Part shown: positions 11,838 to 22,410 of the stretch, piece by piece
How the letters are laid out: every line of letters starts with the position of its first letter
Numbering within the stretch: position 1 is the stretch's first letter
Program-made: the position numbers and the translations under genes
The notes under the pieces: generated by a model
Database searches by the model: none
The model's input: only the letters and a program-made list of their open reading frames with translations
What the model was told of the DNA's origin: nothing
Source: Piezodorus guildinii
Lineage: Eukaryota > Arthropoda > Insecta > Hemiptera > Pentatomidae
Length of the DNA stretch: 64,000 nt
Assembly: GCA_023052935.1 (NCBI GenBank)
Contig: CM041292.1
Span: forward strand, 172,112,900-172,176,899
Reading direction: 5' to 3'

Positions 11838-12474
11838 ATTATAACTCTATCACTTTATTGTACAAATTGCTTGTGTAATGTATATTTTATTTATTTACTG
11901 TATATTTATCTTTTTGTTTACAACACCTCTGGTTCTTGTTTTTGTTATTTATTTATTTTATTTTGTTTTTTATTATATACCTCATGATCTTTTAAATACC
12001 TCAGATTCTAGTGTTTATAATTTTCTGTTAAAAATGTTCAGCCTTATTGTACATACGGATATATTATTTTGTTTTTTTCCATTATATAATTTTGTAAAAC
12101 TTTTTAAAAACAAAGATAAGCTGTAGTATTTACACTTAGAGGGGAAAACCTTCAGGGTTTTTACACGAACCCCTCCCCATACTACCTATGTTTATGGTTT
12201 TCCTCAGTTTATGCTTGGACATGGCTCAGTAATGGTACGTTTATATATATATATATGTTTTTTTTTTACTTTTATATTAAAGTCTAAAGTTCTGTAAAAT
12301 TTGTTATGCTTATCATCATCAGATTATGTATCATATTATCATTATTTGTATCTATAATATTTAAGTATGTTGGTATATTTTCTGTTTTATTTCAAATGTT
12401 ATCATTGTCACTACATTCAGAAGAAAATTTTCATTATCATATTAATATGTATCTCTTTTGTTCTGATGTTTGTA

Positions 12475-12514
12475 GCCCTGATGATGGCTCACAAGCTTGA
12501 GCCGAAACGTTGGC
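12475..12514 (+). ncRNA. Hammerhead-ribozyme-like motif, right arm of the Penelope element
   Basis: The order is GCC (12475-12477), CTGATGA (12478-12484), one extra T, GGCTC (12486-12490), loop ACAAGCTT, GAGCC (12499-12503), GAAA (12504-12507), CGTT, GGC (12512-12514). GGCTC/GAGCC forms helix II and GCC/GGC helix I. ACGT gives a minimal helix III that is self-complementary and could pair between two molecules, and cleavage would fall after the last T of CGTT. Small hammerheads with very short helix III are known from Penelope-like elements. The extra T after the CUGAUGA box is unusual and could weaken activity. The assignment is by pattern only. Confidence 0.6.
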
Positions 12515-12564
12515 AAAATTAAAAACTTTTTAAAAATGACTGATTCCTGACTATTCCACCTATA

Positions 12565-12576
12565 ATTAATAATTCT
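12565..12576 (+). repeat. Right 12-bp direct repeat of the Penelope-like element
   Basis: An exact copy of the 8625-8636 sequence (ATTAATAATTCT), consistent with a target-site duplication. Confidence 0.75.
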
Positions 12577-12946
12577 GATCACCGCCAATTACGTTCTTTA
12601 ATTTAATTGTTAATTTAATTGTTGACAATCAGCTGATGCGCTCGATGATAACAGTCATACGTTACATCGTCTCTCAGATTTTTGCTTTTTTCAGTAGGAA
12701 TTCGCTTGAATTCAGTCTGGAGAACATCACTAGACCTCAGGAATACTACGGCAGTGAATGTTGGAGAAATTTCGGTAAGCAAAGTTATAATTTACTTTGT
12801 AAAATCACGAAAAAGTGAAAGGAGGGTCACTGATCAGCTGATCGCCGCTAGCTCGGCAAGCTCGGGCTTGCTTTTCTTTAACTTATCTTTCTTATATCTT
12901 TAATTCTTATCTCATTATTTATTTATTATTATTATTTTCTTAATCA

Positions 12947-14263
12947 ATGAGATATTTTCATCAAGTCATGTCCTCAAAGTCCGCAAATAAAAGATCTAGA
13001 TCTGCAGGTTCTAACTCGTCTCCCACAAAACAGAGACCCCGCCGTGAACAAAATAAAAAAATGATTCCACCAGCGACCGCGTCAGCTACCTCATTAGGAT
13101 CTGAACCACAGCCCAGCACATCATCACAAGGAATAACTGATGAATCTCCGTTTTTTACACCGAATCCATTTCAGATCCTCCAAAATGAAAAAGAAACCAT
13201 GGAATCTTCTCCTATACCCAGGGAACCACTACCTCCACCAATATTTGTTAAAAATATTAAAAATTTTAAACTGATGTGTGCGCATTTAAACAAAGTAACA
13301 GATCCTAATAGTTATTATTGTATAAGTAGAACCAATGATACTAAAATATCTCCGACTACTGCTGAAACCTACAGAAAGATTGTAAAATATCTGACTGAGA
13401 CCAAAGCTGACTTTCATACTTATCAGCTGCGCCAAGAGAGAGCATTAAGGGTCGTAATCAGAAACCTACATTCCTCAACACCCGTTGAAGCAATCAAAGA
13501 AGAACTGACAGAATTAGGATTCCAAGTGAGGCAAGTCACCAACGTTCTAAAAGATAAAAGTCCACTGCCTCTATTCTTCGTGGACTTGGAACCATCAGCA
13601 GGAGTCGAAAAAATATATGACCTCAGCAGACTGTACTATACCCGTGTAAAAGTTGAAAAACCTTACACAAAGAAAGAAATAGTCCAGTGCCATAACTGTC
13701 AGGCATATGGTCATACCAAAAGTTATTGCCATCACATACCACGCTGTGTGAAATGCGGTGAACAGCATAAAACAGAAGAATGTACAAGATCAAGATCAGC
13801 ACCCGCTATATGTGCTCTGTGCCTCAAGGACCACCCGGCTAACTACAAGGGATGTGAAATCTACAAGAAACTCAGAACCAGATACCAAAAACCTCAGGAT
13901 CCGAATGAAACAGCAGTACCAACCAGAAGCAGAAGAGAACCATCTAAACTTGTAAATTCTAACGTGTCATTTGCCCACTTGCTTGGAGGTGGTAACCAGA
14001 ATCATGAAGTCGAGGCACTGCCGGAACAACATTTTCCTCAACATTCTCAATCTATTGTACAAGAATCTATCCCTCAAAGTTTACCTAATCTTCAAAAAAC
14101 TCCTCAACATCAAATTTCTCATATCCCTCCACCATCAAACGTCACAGATCTTACCAGTCTAATGACATCGTTCATCTCCGAAATCAAATCTCTTGTTATG
14201 CCGCTTATATCACTCCTTACAAATCTAGTATCGAATCTAATCCCTGCCTTGAAAAATCCTTAA
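12947..14263 (+). CDS. Jockey ORF1, Gag-like nucleic-acid-binding protein with zinc knuckles
   Basis: This 438-residue protein would coat the element RNA in a ribonucleoprotein. The N-terminal ~90 residues are Ser/Pro/Arg-rich and look disordered. Residues ~160-245 form the 'associated with zinc fingers' (pre-C2HC) region, with RVVIRNLHSSTPVEAIKEEL. Zinc knuckles follow from residue 248: CHNCQAYGHTKSYC, then CVKCGEQHKTEEC, then CALCLKDHPANYKGC. The C-terminal ~40 residues are a hydrophobic, heptad-like tail (IKSLVMPLISLLTNLVSNLI) also kept in copy 2, perhaps for self-association. The ATG at 12947 lies just after the 5' UTR; an internal ATG at 12968 is an alternative. The stop TAA abuts the ATG of ORF2. 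Confidence 0.92.
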   Translation: MRYFHQVMSSKSANKRSRSAGSNSSPTKQRPRREQNKKMIPPATASATSLGSEPQPSTSSQGITDESPFFTPNPFQILQNEKETMESSPIPREPLPPPIFVKNIKNFKLMCAHLNKVTDPNSYYCISRTNDTKISPTTAETYRKIVKYLTETKADFHTYQLRQERALRVVIRNLHSSTPVEAIKEELTELGFQVRQVTNVLKDKSPLPLFFVDLEPSAGVEKIYDLSRLYYTRVKVEKPYTKKEIVQCHNCQAYGHTKSYCHHIPRCVKCGEQHKTEECTRSRSAPAICALCLKDHPANYKGCEIYKKLRTRYQKPQDPNETAVPTRSRREPSKLVNSNVSFAHLLGGGNQNHEVEALPEQHFPQHSQSIVQESIPQSLPNLQKTPQHQISHIPPPSNVTDLTSLMTSFISEIKSLVMPLISLLTNLVSNLIPALKNP

Positions 14264-16948
14264 ATGACTTCACCTAACTCCTTATCCATTCTCCTTTGGA
14301 ATGCGAATGGTGTTAGAAATCATACTGACGAACTGACAGCGTTGTTGCAAGACAAAGCAATCGATGTTGCACTTATAACTGAAACAAGACTAACGACTAA
14401 ACAGTACTTCAAAATACCGCAATACATGACATACCGTACTGACCACCCAGACGGTAAAGCCCATGCCGGTTCTGCTATCATTGTCCACCAATCCCTCTCT
14501 CATCATTTACTCCCACTTCCCACCTATGATTTCCTACAAGCCACAGCCATAGTAATCAAGACTTTTTCCTTTCCGGTAACCCTCACATCTGCATATTGCC
14601 CTCCTAAACATTCCATTTCCAATTCTGAATTTGTATCCTTCCTGGATTCCTTAGGAAATCGTTTCATTCTGGGTGCAGACTTAAACGCCAAGCATCAGCA
14701 GTGGGGTTCCAGAACCACGAATTCTCGGGGACGAAATTTGCTGTCTGCACTCAACTCCCGAAATTTTAATATCCTGCCTCCTGACTCCCCTACCTACTGG
14801 CCAACCGATCCTAACCGCAATCCTGACATTCTCGACTTCTTTATCCACAGCGGATTAGGCTCTCTCAACTTGTCTTTAACTCGCCTTGATGAACTATCCT
14901 CAGACCATAGTCCACTGATCCTAAAAGTATCTCTCACTCCAATTCCAAAACCCATTCCACCATCATTCATCCGAGGCCCTGTCAACTGGAACCTTTTCCG
15001 CCAAATCCTTACCGATAATATTGACCTCAGAGTAACCCTCAAAACCCAAGATGACCTAGATAATTCCGTCTATTCCTTTACCACCGCCATCCAACAAGCT
15101 GTCTGGACTGCTTCCTCTCCTAAACACTCCAATATAAATCCAGACCAAAATCATTTTCCACAACCTATTATAGACCTTATCCACAACAAACGCCGAGCAA
15201 GATCATTATGGCAGCGCACCCGACACCCAACAGATCGCCGCTCCTATAACTTCTATTGTAGACAATTGAAGAGGGAGTTGGCGAACTTCCGTTCCCAGTC
15301 CTTTAATTCCTACCTCTCCTCTCTATCAGCTCGTGATAATTCCCTGTGGAATGTCACGAAAAAGATCCTAAAATACCATCATGTTTCCCATCCTCTCCGA
15401 CGTGGTGATGACTCCTGGGCTGCGTCTGATGAAGATAAAGCCGAGGAATTCGCCACACACCTCTCCAAAGTATTCACTCCTCACCCGGAATCCCACATCA
15501 ATCACACCGCAAAAGTGCAAGACTTTCTTATGTCACCGATTCCACTTTCCCTACCTCCTAAAGCTATTAATCCCTCTGAGGTCAAATATCTTCTCCAAAA
15601 ACTGACTCTCCGTAAATCTCCTGGACACGATCTCCTTACTCCCCAGATCCTCCGACAACTTCCGCAGAAAGCTATTATATTCCTTACTTATATTTACAAC
15701 TGCATCTTCCGCACCACCTATTTTCCACTGTTATGGAAACATTCCACCATCATCCTTTTTTTAAAACCAGGTAAACCTTCCAACAACACTTCATCCTACA
15801 GGCCTATTAGTCTACTCCCCATCCTCTCAAAAATCTTCGAAAGGCTTCTTCTAAAACGTATCCTACCCATATTAGAATCTCAAAATCTTCCTTCCCATCA
15901 GTTTGGATTCCGTCCTCAGCATTCCACAGTTCAACAGGGGCTCCGAGTTGTAGACCATATTTCCTCAGCTCTTGAATGCAAAGAGTATTGTTCTGGTGCG
16001 TTTCTGGACATTGCGCAAGCTTTTGACCGGGTATGGCACACTGGATTACTCTTCAAGCTGAAAACCCATTTACCCCAGTCCCTATACCTCATTCTCCGAT
16101 CCTATCTCTCGAACCGTTCCTTTCGAGTTCGCTGTGGTGAAGAATTTTCTAACCTTTATCCCGTTGAGGCCGGTGTTCCTCAAGGCAGCGTCTTGGGACC
16201 CATCCTCTACATCCTTTACACTGCTGATATTCCTACACATCCTGATACCTTTCTGGCAACTTTTGCAGACGACACCGCAATCCTATCATCCAGTTCCAAT
16301 CCTGAAACAGCTTCCTTGAACCTTCAGAGACACCTTTTCCTTATCGAACACTGGTGTAATAACTGGCGTGTAAAGGTGAACGAAGATAAATGTAAACACA
16401 TAACCTTTACTCTTAGACGAAAATCCTGTCCGCCAGTTTATTTCAACTCATTACCGATTCCTCTCTCAGATACAGTCCGGTATCTTGGCTTACTGTTAGA
16501 CAAAAGATTGACTTGGAACCCACATACAAGACTTAAAAGACAAGAACTCAACCGACGATTCGGACAGTTATACCGACTACTCAACAGAAAATCTGAACTT
16601 ACAGTTGAAAACAAATTATTAATCTACAAGACAATACTGAAGCCCATCTGGACCTACGGACTTGAACTGTGGGGGACAGCTAAACGTTCTAACATCAAAC
16701 GCATTCAATCCTTTCAATCCAAAGTCCTCCGTACAATAGTAAATGCTCCTTATTATGTCTCCAATTATACCTTGCACCACGACCTTAATGTTCCATTTAT
16801 TTCAGACCTAATTCCATCCAAATTTTCCAAATTCCACCAGAACCTCATTCATCATCCTAATCCTTTAGCTCAATCCCTATCCAGCTCCACTCATCCATAC
16901 AACCCACCTAGAAGGTTGAAACGGCAGTGGCCCCGCGACCTTTTGTAA
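14264..16948 (+). CDS. Jockey ORF2, AP-like endonuclease and reverse transcriptase
   Basis: This 894-residue protein performs target-primed reverse transcription. The endonuclease occupies residues ~1-225: LLWNANGV, ALITETRL (catalytic Glu), GADLNAKHQQWGS (D139, N141), and SDHSPLI (catalytic His). The reverse transcriptase spans ~430-730: SPGHDLLTPQIL, YRPISLLPILSKIFERLL, GAFLDIAQAFDRVWH (first Asp), AGVPQGSVLGPILYILYTAD, and FADD at residues 667-670. The C-terminus LDKRLTWNPHTR...YNPPRRLKRQWPRDLL is characteristic of the Jockey clade, and there is no RNase H domain. The ATG follows the ORF1 stop with no gap (TAAATG), suggesting termination-reinitiation. No internal stop is present. Confidence 0.95.
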   Translation: MTSPNSLSILLWNANGVRNHTDELTALLQDKAIDVALITETRLTTKQYFKIPQYMTYRTDHPDGKAHAGSAIIVHQSLSHHLLPLPTYDFLQATAIVIKTFSFPVTLTSAYCPPKHSISNSEFVSFLDSLGNRFILGADLNAKHQQWGSRTTNSRGRNLLSALNSRNFNILPPDSPTYWPTDPNRNPDILDFFIHSGLGSLNLSLTRLDELSSDHSPLILKVSLTPIPKPIPPSFIRGPVNWNLFRQILTDNIDLRVTLKTQDDLDNSVYSFTTAIQQAVWTASSPKHSNINPDQNHFPQPIIDLIHNKRRARSLWQRTRHPTDRRSYNFYCRQLKRELANFRSQSFNSYLSSLSARDNSLWNVTKKILKYHHVSHPLRRGDDSWAASDEDKAEEFATHLSKVFTPHPESHINHTAKVQDFLMSPIPLSLPPKAINPSEVKYLLQKLTLRKSPGHDLLTPQILRQLPQKAIIFLTYIYNCIFRTTYFPLLWKHSTIILFLKPGKPSNNTSSYRPISLLPILSKIFERLLLKRILPILESQNLPSHQFGFRPQHSTVQQGLRVVDHISSALECKEYCSGAFLDIAQAFDRVWHTGLLFKLKTHLPQSLYLILRSYLSNRSFRVRCGEEFSNLYPVEAGVPQGSVLGPILYILYTADIPTHPDTFLATFADDTAILSSSSNPETASLNLQRHLFLIEHWCNNWRVKVNEDKCKHITFTLRRKSCPPVYFNSLPIPLSDTVRYLGLLLDKRLTWNPHTRLKRQELNRRFGQLYRLLNRKSELTVENKLLIYKTILKPIWTYGLELWGTAKRSNIKRIQSFQSKVLRTIVNAPYYVSNYTLHHDLNVPFISDLIPSKFSKFHQNLIHHPNPLAQSLSSSTHPYNPPRRLKRQWPRDLL

Positions 16949-17179
16949 ATATATTGGAGTTCTAGCACTGGCTAGATTCTCCACTCAATGTGATGTATGT
17001 ATGAGTGTGTGTATGTGTATATAGGTATAAGTGAATTATTGACTATTGTATTGATTCATTATTGTGTACATATTTTATTGTAATTTTATGTTGTGTAAAT
17101 ATTGTATGAATGTAGTATGTTTGATATCATTCAGCAATACTATTAATGTCCAAATTGGGACAGATTGTAAGATTTTCTC

Positions 17180-17185
17180 AATAAA
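17180..17185 (+). promoter_or_regulatory. Polyadenylation signal of Jockey copy 1
   Basis: AATAAA lies about 14 bases before the start of the A tail, at the expected spacing. The same signal is at the matching place in copy 2 (54350). Confidence 0.6.
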
Positions 17186-17219
17186 AATTGTTATTACTAA
17201 AAAAAAAAATTTAATTGTT

Positions 17220-17660
17220 ATGAAAGGATGGATCCATCATAGCAGCCATTGTAGGATAAGCGACCACATGAGTTACGTTCAGACGACCGGTGGAGGTGCC
17301 GCTCGGACTGCATAATGTACCTCAGGGGAGAAGGATAGCGGGCACGTGGCCCCTCCGGAAGCAGGCTACAAAGGCAGAGGAAATCCTCTCGGGTTACAGC
17401 CCTCGCCACCTGGGCTCCTTCCATATCGCCTCGCAAGGTAAGCAGTATGGAGTGCTGCGCAGGGTACGCGCTAAGGGTGGGTAGCTGCGGCAATTACTTT
17501 GCATCTGGTTCTTATCTTTAGGTAAGGATCTACTGGAAACGAATGCAGTAGTCAGCAAGGGGGATAGAACTGGGTGTCGATCTGCTACCATGAAGGTATA
17601 AACACGACTACCGCCCGTTCCTTGTCTTTATCATTGTCTTTGTAAGTGGGAAGGGGAAAG
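17220..17660. other. GC-richer island after the Jockey insertion, unknown
   Basis: This block is unusually GC-rich for the window (gcctcgcaaggtaagcagta and similar). Overlapping frames of up to 91 codons occur on both strands but none shows a recognised domain. It contains a donor-like caaggtaagc and several acceptor-like CAGs. It could be an unknown repeat, a host exon cluster or an old retroposed sequence. No second copy is seen here. Confidence 0.3.
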
Positions 17661-19300
17661 TTATCTTATTTCGGCACTTTTCAACAAAATATATTATATT
17701 GACTAATACGTATAGTTCAGGGGATATTTTTACATGCACTTTAGAGCAAATTAATTGAATATTTTTTACCTGTATGTTCAATAGACAGTAATTTTTTCGG
17801 TCAACAATTCAAATAGTATTTGAAGTCGATCACGATCGTCTGATCAAAGATTATGGTAACGTCGACTTTTTGACAAATGATATTTTTTTTCGTTATTAAA
17901 AAAAAGAAGGAACTATCCATACATTTACTAATTTTAATCTAATAATTTTACTAACGTTCATTAGTACAAGAATTTGAAGTGTTCTGAAGCTGACATCAAA
18001 TTCAAACAAGAAAGCCCTGTTTTTTTTTTGTGTTTTTTTCGGCATGCTATGAATGAAAATGCAATTTTACTACGGCTTATAATATAATCTGATACTGCGG
18101 TTTATTTAACGTATATTTCCCAAATTCTCCGAAAATCCATTTCTATCCTCCAACAGCTCCTGTGTTTTCGTGACTTTTCCTAGCCGTCCTCCTCATCATC
18201 ACCTGCTGTCGTATTATTTGAAGGAATCTCAAGTGAGAAAGAGATAATTATAAAAGGATTTATCATCTGCTTTATAAGATTAAGTTACAGCACCCCCAGA
18301 CGATCTTACTTTTCACACTGGTCTAAAGACTAGAGAGGTTCTGTCCTGATTCACGAAGAAACTCTACAGTGTATTCTTATTCATATTCTTAAGAGCCAGA
18401 AAATCTTCCAATATCCTTGATATCCTTACTCTGCGTTCTTTCGTACATTTCCTGATACGTTCTCAATGACGATCTCAACCTACCGATTTAAATATACCTT
18501 CTCATAGAACTCCTTCCTTCATCATAAATGCTACCATACTTCGCAACTCCTTAACCACCTACCCTCCCTAATGTCTCCTTCCTAACAGCATTATAATTAA
18601 TTTATTTCTCCATCCCTTTAAAGATCTATCTTCACCACATATGTAATTAAACATGATATAATCCATTTGAGGAATTATGGACAATTAAATTTATTTATAA
18701 TTTTCATACTTTTTTTTCATATTTTATTTTAAATATTTCATTATTTTTTTAATGTCTACCTATTTATGTCTTTAAATGAAGGCATAAAAACGACCAACTG
18801 TACATAAAGATGATAAAGTTTCCCAGATATACCTAAAAACTATTTTTGTCACATAAAGTCAAACCGTAGCCCATTTTAGAGATTACTGGATATTAATAAA
18901 CTTCAAGATTTATAACACTTTCGAAAAATAGAATGCATTTACCATTTAGCGAAAAAACTTAATACCAAAAGAGGGTTAATTGCTAAAAATATAGGTGCCT
19001 AAAGCTTTCCACTATCAGTCAACAACGAGCACAGTTTCTTATCAACATGCTGGTACCACCTGCCTAATTACCGCAGTGAAAACGACTCGCAAGAGATATA
19101 TAGCAATTTTTAAAAAAGTACCGTATAAAAATATTAAAGCTGCATATTAGGTTTTATTGCAAGTATGTCTATTTAAAATATTACAAAAACCTCTGTTCAT
19201 ATTTGGCTCAAAAATTAAAAACAAAAATGCACAAAAAAGTATTTTAAAAATATTATTCATTGTTCCATTGTATTATCGAAGCGAAAAAATTAAATTATGA
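17661..19300. other. AT-rich region, possible very old Jockey traces
   Basis: No clear gene. At about 18360-18600 translated fragments on the plus strand (a DLNIP-like piece followed by NSLTTYPP) faintly resemble the end of Jockey ORF2, but frames are broken and the match is weak. The rest is AT-rich. Confidence 0.25.
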
Positions 19301-20149
19301 TATTTTTTTTTTTTTTTTAATATATTTATTGGTATTTACAACTGTATAATAAAATACATTTAGTAAATGTGATACAAGATAAGTTGAAATGATTCATATG
19401 TAGGGATACTACCCATTGGCAGCTCCCCAAATTTGATTTTTTAAAAATATTTTCTCTTTAATTTTATTGTTTTGTTGAAAATAACTGAAGGCTTTTTCAG
19501 TCCAATTTCAAAAAAATACAGACTTATTTATTTAGAATTTTATCGATGAGCATTGATTTGAGAATTTGAGGGTTATTGTAATGAATCAATACAATAATCA
19601 AGACGAGGAATCTACTAAAATCTATTTATTCTATACCCTAAATAAAATTTAAATTAAGTAACATCTCCCTAGTTAGTAACATTGTTGAACAAGTACCGAA
19701 TCTCTTTTCATTAAAAGTACATCCCATGTAACATCTTAATGCCAAAAATAACACATCAGTTATTCTGCCTTTTTTTATTCTTGGGGTCATATTATATTTT
19801 CGCTATGTTTTCCTCCGCACGTTCGAGAGCTTCTTCCTAAGAGAGAAGAAGTCCAGTTTCTCTGAAAAAGTTTCCTGAAACGTGAGGACAACATATCAAA
19901 AAGAAGATGGTAAAAGAAAAAAAGATAGAATAACTGATATGTCAGTGAAGAAGCTGAAGAAAAAGAAAGCAACAAAAAGACAATACTTTGAATTTATACG
20001 ATCACACACACATACACTTTAAATTATGAAAATCTATTACAGTTATTTTTTAAAATGAGATAGATATATTTGGATAATCAAAGAATATTTTAGTTTAAAA
20101 AAATAATTATTTAAAGTTAAAAACCGTCAACTTTACATTAATGAATGAA
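19301..20149. other. AT-rich region, nothing firm
   Basis: The motif ttacaactgtataataaaat near 19333 resembles the 3' end of the minus-strand Jockey relic at 30920-31470 (ttacaactgtattaaaaaac), so a LINE tail may lie here on the minus strand. No reading frame supports more than this. Confidence 0.25.
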
Positions 20150-20720
20150 TGGTTGAAAAATACATTTTATTCTGGGACAGCAAGTCCCCTAACAATAATA
20201 TAAAAGTACATTTCTGAAATTACTCTTCTGACTATATAAAGTTTATAATATAAACATCATTTAAATACTTATTGAATAGCAGATAATGATAAATTTATAA
20301 ATATGTACAAAGTTGATATTGCTAACTTAAAGAACTTTAAATAAACAAAAACATATACTTAAGCAATAAAAAAATAACGTAAAAATTGAATTAAGAACAT
20401 AGAGGCTAAACAGTTCAACTTAACAAAGGCACGACAGATTGATATTCTAGGAGATGGAGAATAGTTGATGTTTAAAGGCAGTTAAGGATTGAAATGTACG
20501 AATGGTCTTTGGTATGGAATTCCAGAATAAGGATGCACGAATGACAAAGTGGTTTTATAAGAGAGAATGAGTAGTTTTAAGGACTGGGATCTTGTGATGA
20601 TGGAGTGGACAGAGGAGAATGGGGTAAACATGTTGTAAATATACAAGGGTTTTTTATTTTAATGGATTGATAAAGGTAAGTTCCTAGGAAGTATTTCCAT
20701 CGGGATTTTAGGTAGAGCCA
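20150..20720 (-). pseudogene. 3' end relic of a non-LTR retrotransposon (CR1-like)
   Basis: On the minus strand the piece HFVIRASLFWNSIPKTIRTF followed by QSLTAFKHQLF (about 20470-20560) fits the conserved end of CR1/L2-type LINE proteins. It is followed by an AT-rich 3' UTR ending with ggggacttgctgtcccagaa and a taaaatg tail near 20160. The RT core is gone and the upstream frame is broken. Confidence 0.5.
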
Positions 20721-22130
20721 CTTCAATCCAGCGTACATTAATAACATTAATCTCTTAATTAATTAATTAATTTTACGATGTTTATATCAGTTGTGGCAAT
20801 TTGTTACTGTTGAGTTTATTATAAAAATTGGTAAACCAACCTTGTTAATATAAAAAATATTACTGGCGGGTCTGTGATGTCTTCATCTAGTGAGAATAGC
20901 TACATCGTATTTATAGGTCGTTATTAAATTATAATGATGTGTTGCTCTTAATTATAGATGATATGAAAAAAAGATGCAAGTATAAGGCCTTGTTTATACT
21001 ATAATAAAAGCGATTAGTGGTTAGTTACTTTTCAGATCACTTTGTTAATCATCATGAGTTTAACAACAAACATTCAACGGAAATTTTTATTGAGTGAAAA
21101 TTCTTGACACACTTAATATGTTCATTAAATGAAAAAAATATTGATTTATAGCATAACCTATACATTCTACATGATTCCTACTTGCTACCTTCATAGCCTA
21201 AGAATTGACTCCTGCGGCAATTGAAAAATCTATCGGAAAGGAAAGGGAAAAGAAATATAGGACACAAAAAAGTAAAATTCAATTACCTACCATATCTTCT
21301 ATATACCTTGAGATCAGTAACATATTATTATGGGGTTTAAAAGAAATTGAGTGGACTAATTATTTCCCCCTGGCGGTTGCTAAAGTCGGTTAGGCATATA
21401 GCGGAACTATCATATTTTTTCTCCAGTTGCTCGATTCCAGACTTCACCTGACGTACCATACCCCTAGATCGACAGATGTACCCCACCTGGCTAAACACTG
21501 GGCATGAAATGTCTCGAGCTTTTGCGGTATACACGGAAAGTCCAGGTGTCGTACACGGTTATTATATGCTTGGAGTAATTTTTTTTTGTAATCATTTAAC
21601 ACAATAAATATTATTTTTATGTTCGGTAAAAAAAATATTCAAGGCGATCCTGAACCAACTGAACTGGTAAATGAACCAACCTATAAATGTAACATTTAAT
21701 TCTAGTTTACAAAGAGTAATCAGTTTACTTTTAGTTTGTATTCAATTTATTGTTTAACAAACAGCGTTTAGTTACTATTTCACATAGTGGGCGTCATCTA
21801 TATTTATGAAATTTAATATTTATAATTAAATAAAAAATCTGTACCACAAGAACTATTGGTCCAGTATATACTGCTTAGTAACACGCTGTTAAAACAAAGC
21901 CACACTTGAGAGACTAGAGACAAGAGAGAAGTAGTGTCGATTCGCGACTTTTCAAATTAGTTTGGATTTCCATTTTCAAATATAGTTTAGAATGAATATA
22001 TCGTAATTAGCTCATTCCATATATATATATATATATAATATGCTTTGCCTTTTTTGATTCACAACTAAGCTAATTGTGTAAAGTGTTCAGTATTTTATTC
22101 ACTCCGTTACCTCGCTTCTACTTTTTTTTT
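20721..22130. other. AT-rich region, no gene recognised
   Basis: About 21045-21110 shares a ~65-bp block with 27528-27590 (catcatgagtttaacaa and what follows), a minor unassigned repeat. A short TA microsatellite lies at 22019-22037. Nothing else was recognised. Confidence 0.3.
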
Positions 22131-22410
22131 TATGGTGCGACAAGCCATGTAGTGCATAGGCCTCATGATGTAATTTCCTAGAATTTCACACCGCGATTCT
22201 GAATATAGGGCATATGGTAGAGTCATTATTATCTATGCATTTTTTTGTGAGCGGGATCCTGTTGGCTAACAGGCCTCACTTATCCGAGGGAGAGGTTTGG
22301 ATTAAAACCACATTTAATTATATGCTTGAAAAATTCCACCCGGGGTTGGTGTCAAAAGATAACCTTTTACTTGGTAGACAAGCGGGCTAGCCACACAGCC
22401 ACAGGCTCCT
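22131..22410 (-). repeat. Possible tRNA-derived SINE, minus strand
   Basis: On the minus strand the start reads aggagcctgtggctgtgtgg then ctagcccgcttgtctacc, like the head of the SINE at 32366-32633 (gtggctgaatggctagcgcg). The body includes ccaaacctctccctcggata, resembling the 'acctcccccggatat' block of that SINE. The end is ill-defined and no target duplication was found. Confidence 0.4.

Larger units (their letters stand above)
8637..12564. mobile_element. Penelope-like retroelement, head-to-head inverted dimer
   Basis: Two copies lie 5' to 5'. The left arm runs on the minus strand from 10307 down to about 8667; the right arm runs on the plus strand from 10308 to about 12566, and its part from 10927 onward mirrors the left arm almost base for base over ~1.64 kb. 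The left copy is therefore truncated at the DD of its reverse transcriptase active site, and 10308-10926 is the only single-copy part. An inverted, 5'-truncated partner copy is a known architecture of Penelope-like elements. A 12-bp direct repeat flanks the unit. Each arm ends with a hammerhead-like motif. Few differences between arms indicate recent origin. Confidence 0.9.
12624..17207 (+). mobile_element. Jockey-clade non-LTR retrotransposon, full-length copy 1, both ORFs open
   Basis: A 5' UTR of about 320 bp, ORF1 (12947-14263), ORF2 (14264-16948), a ~250-bp 3' UTR with an AATAAA at 17180 and a short A tail. The direct repeat AATTTAATTGTT at 12612-12623 and 17208-17219 brackets it, which supports a complete insertion. 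Its start aligns with that of the second copy at 49599. The two copies differ noticeably, including in the 3' UTR, so they belong to related but separate lineages. With both frames uninterrupted this is the only element in the window that looks protein-competent. Confidence 0.93.

Noticed and set aside
17218..17591. Overlapping ORFs of 64-91 codons on both strands
   Set aside because: Frames on both strands in a GC-rich island with no domain; not supported as a gene.
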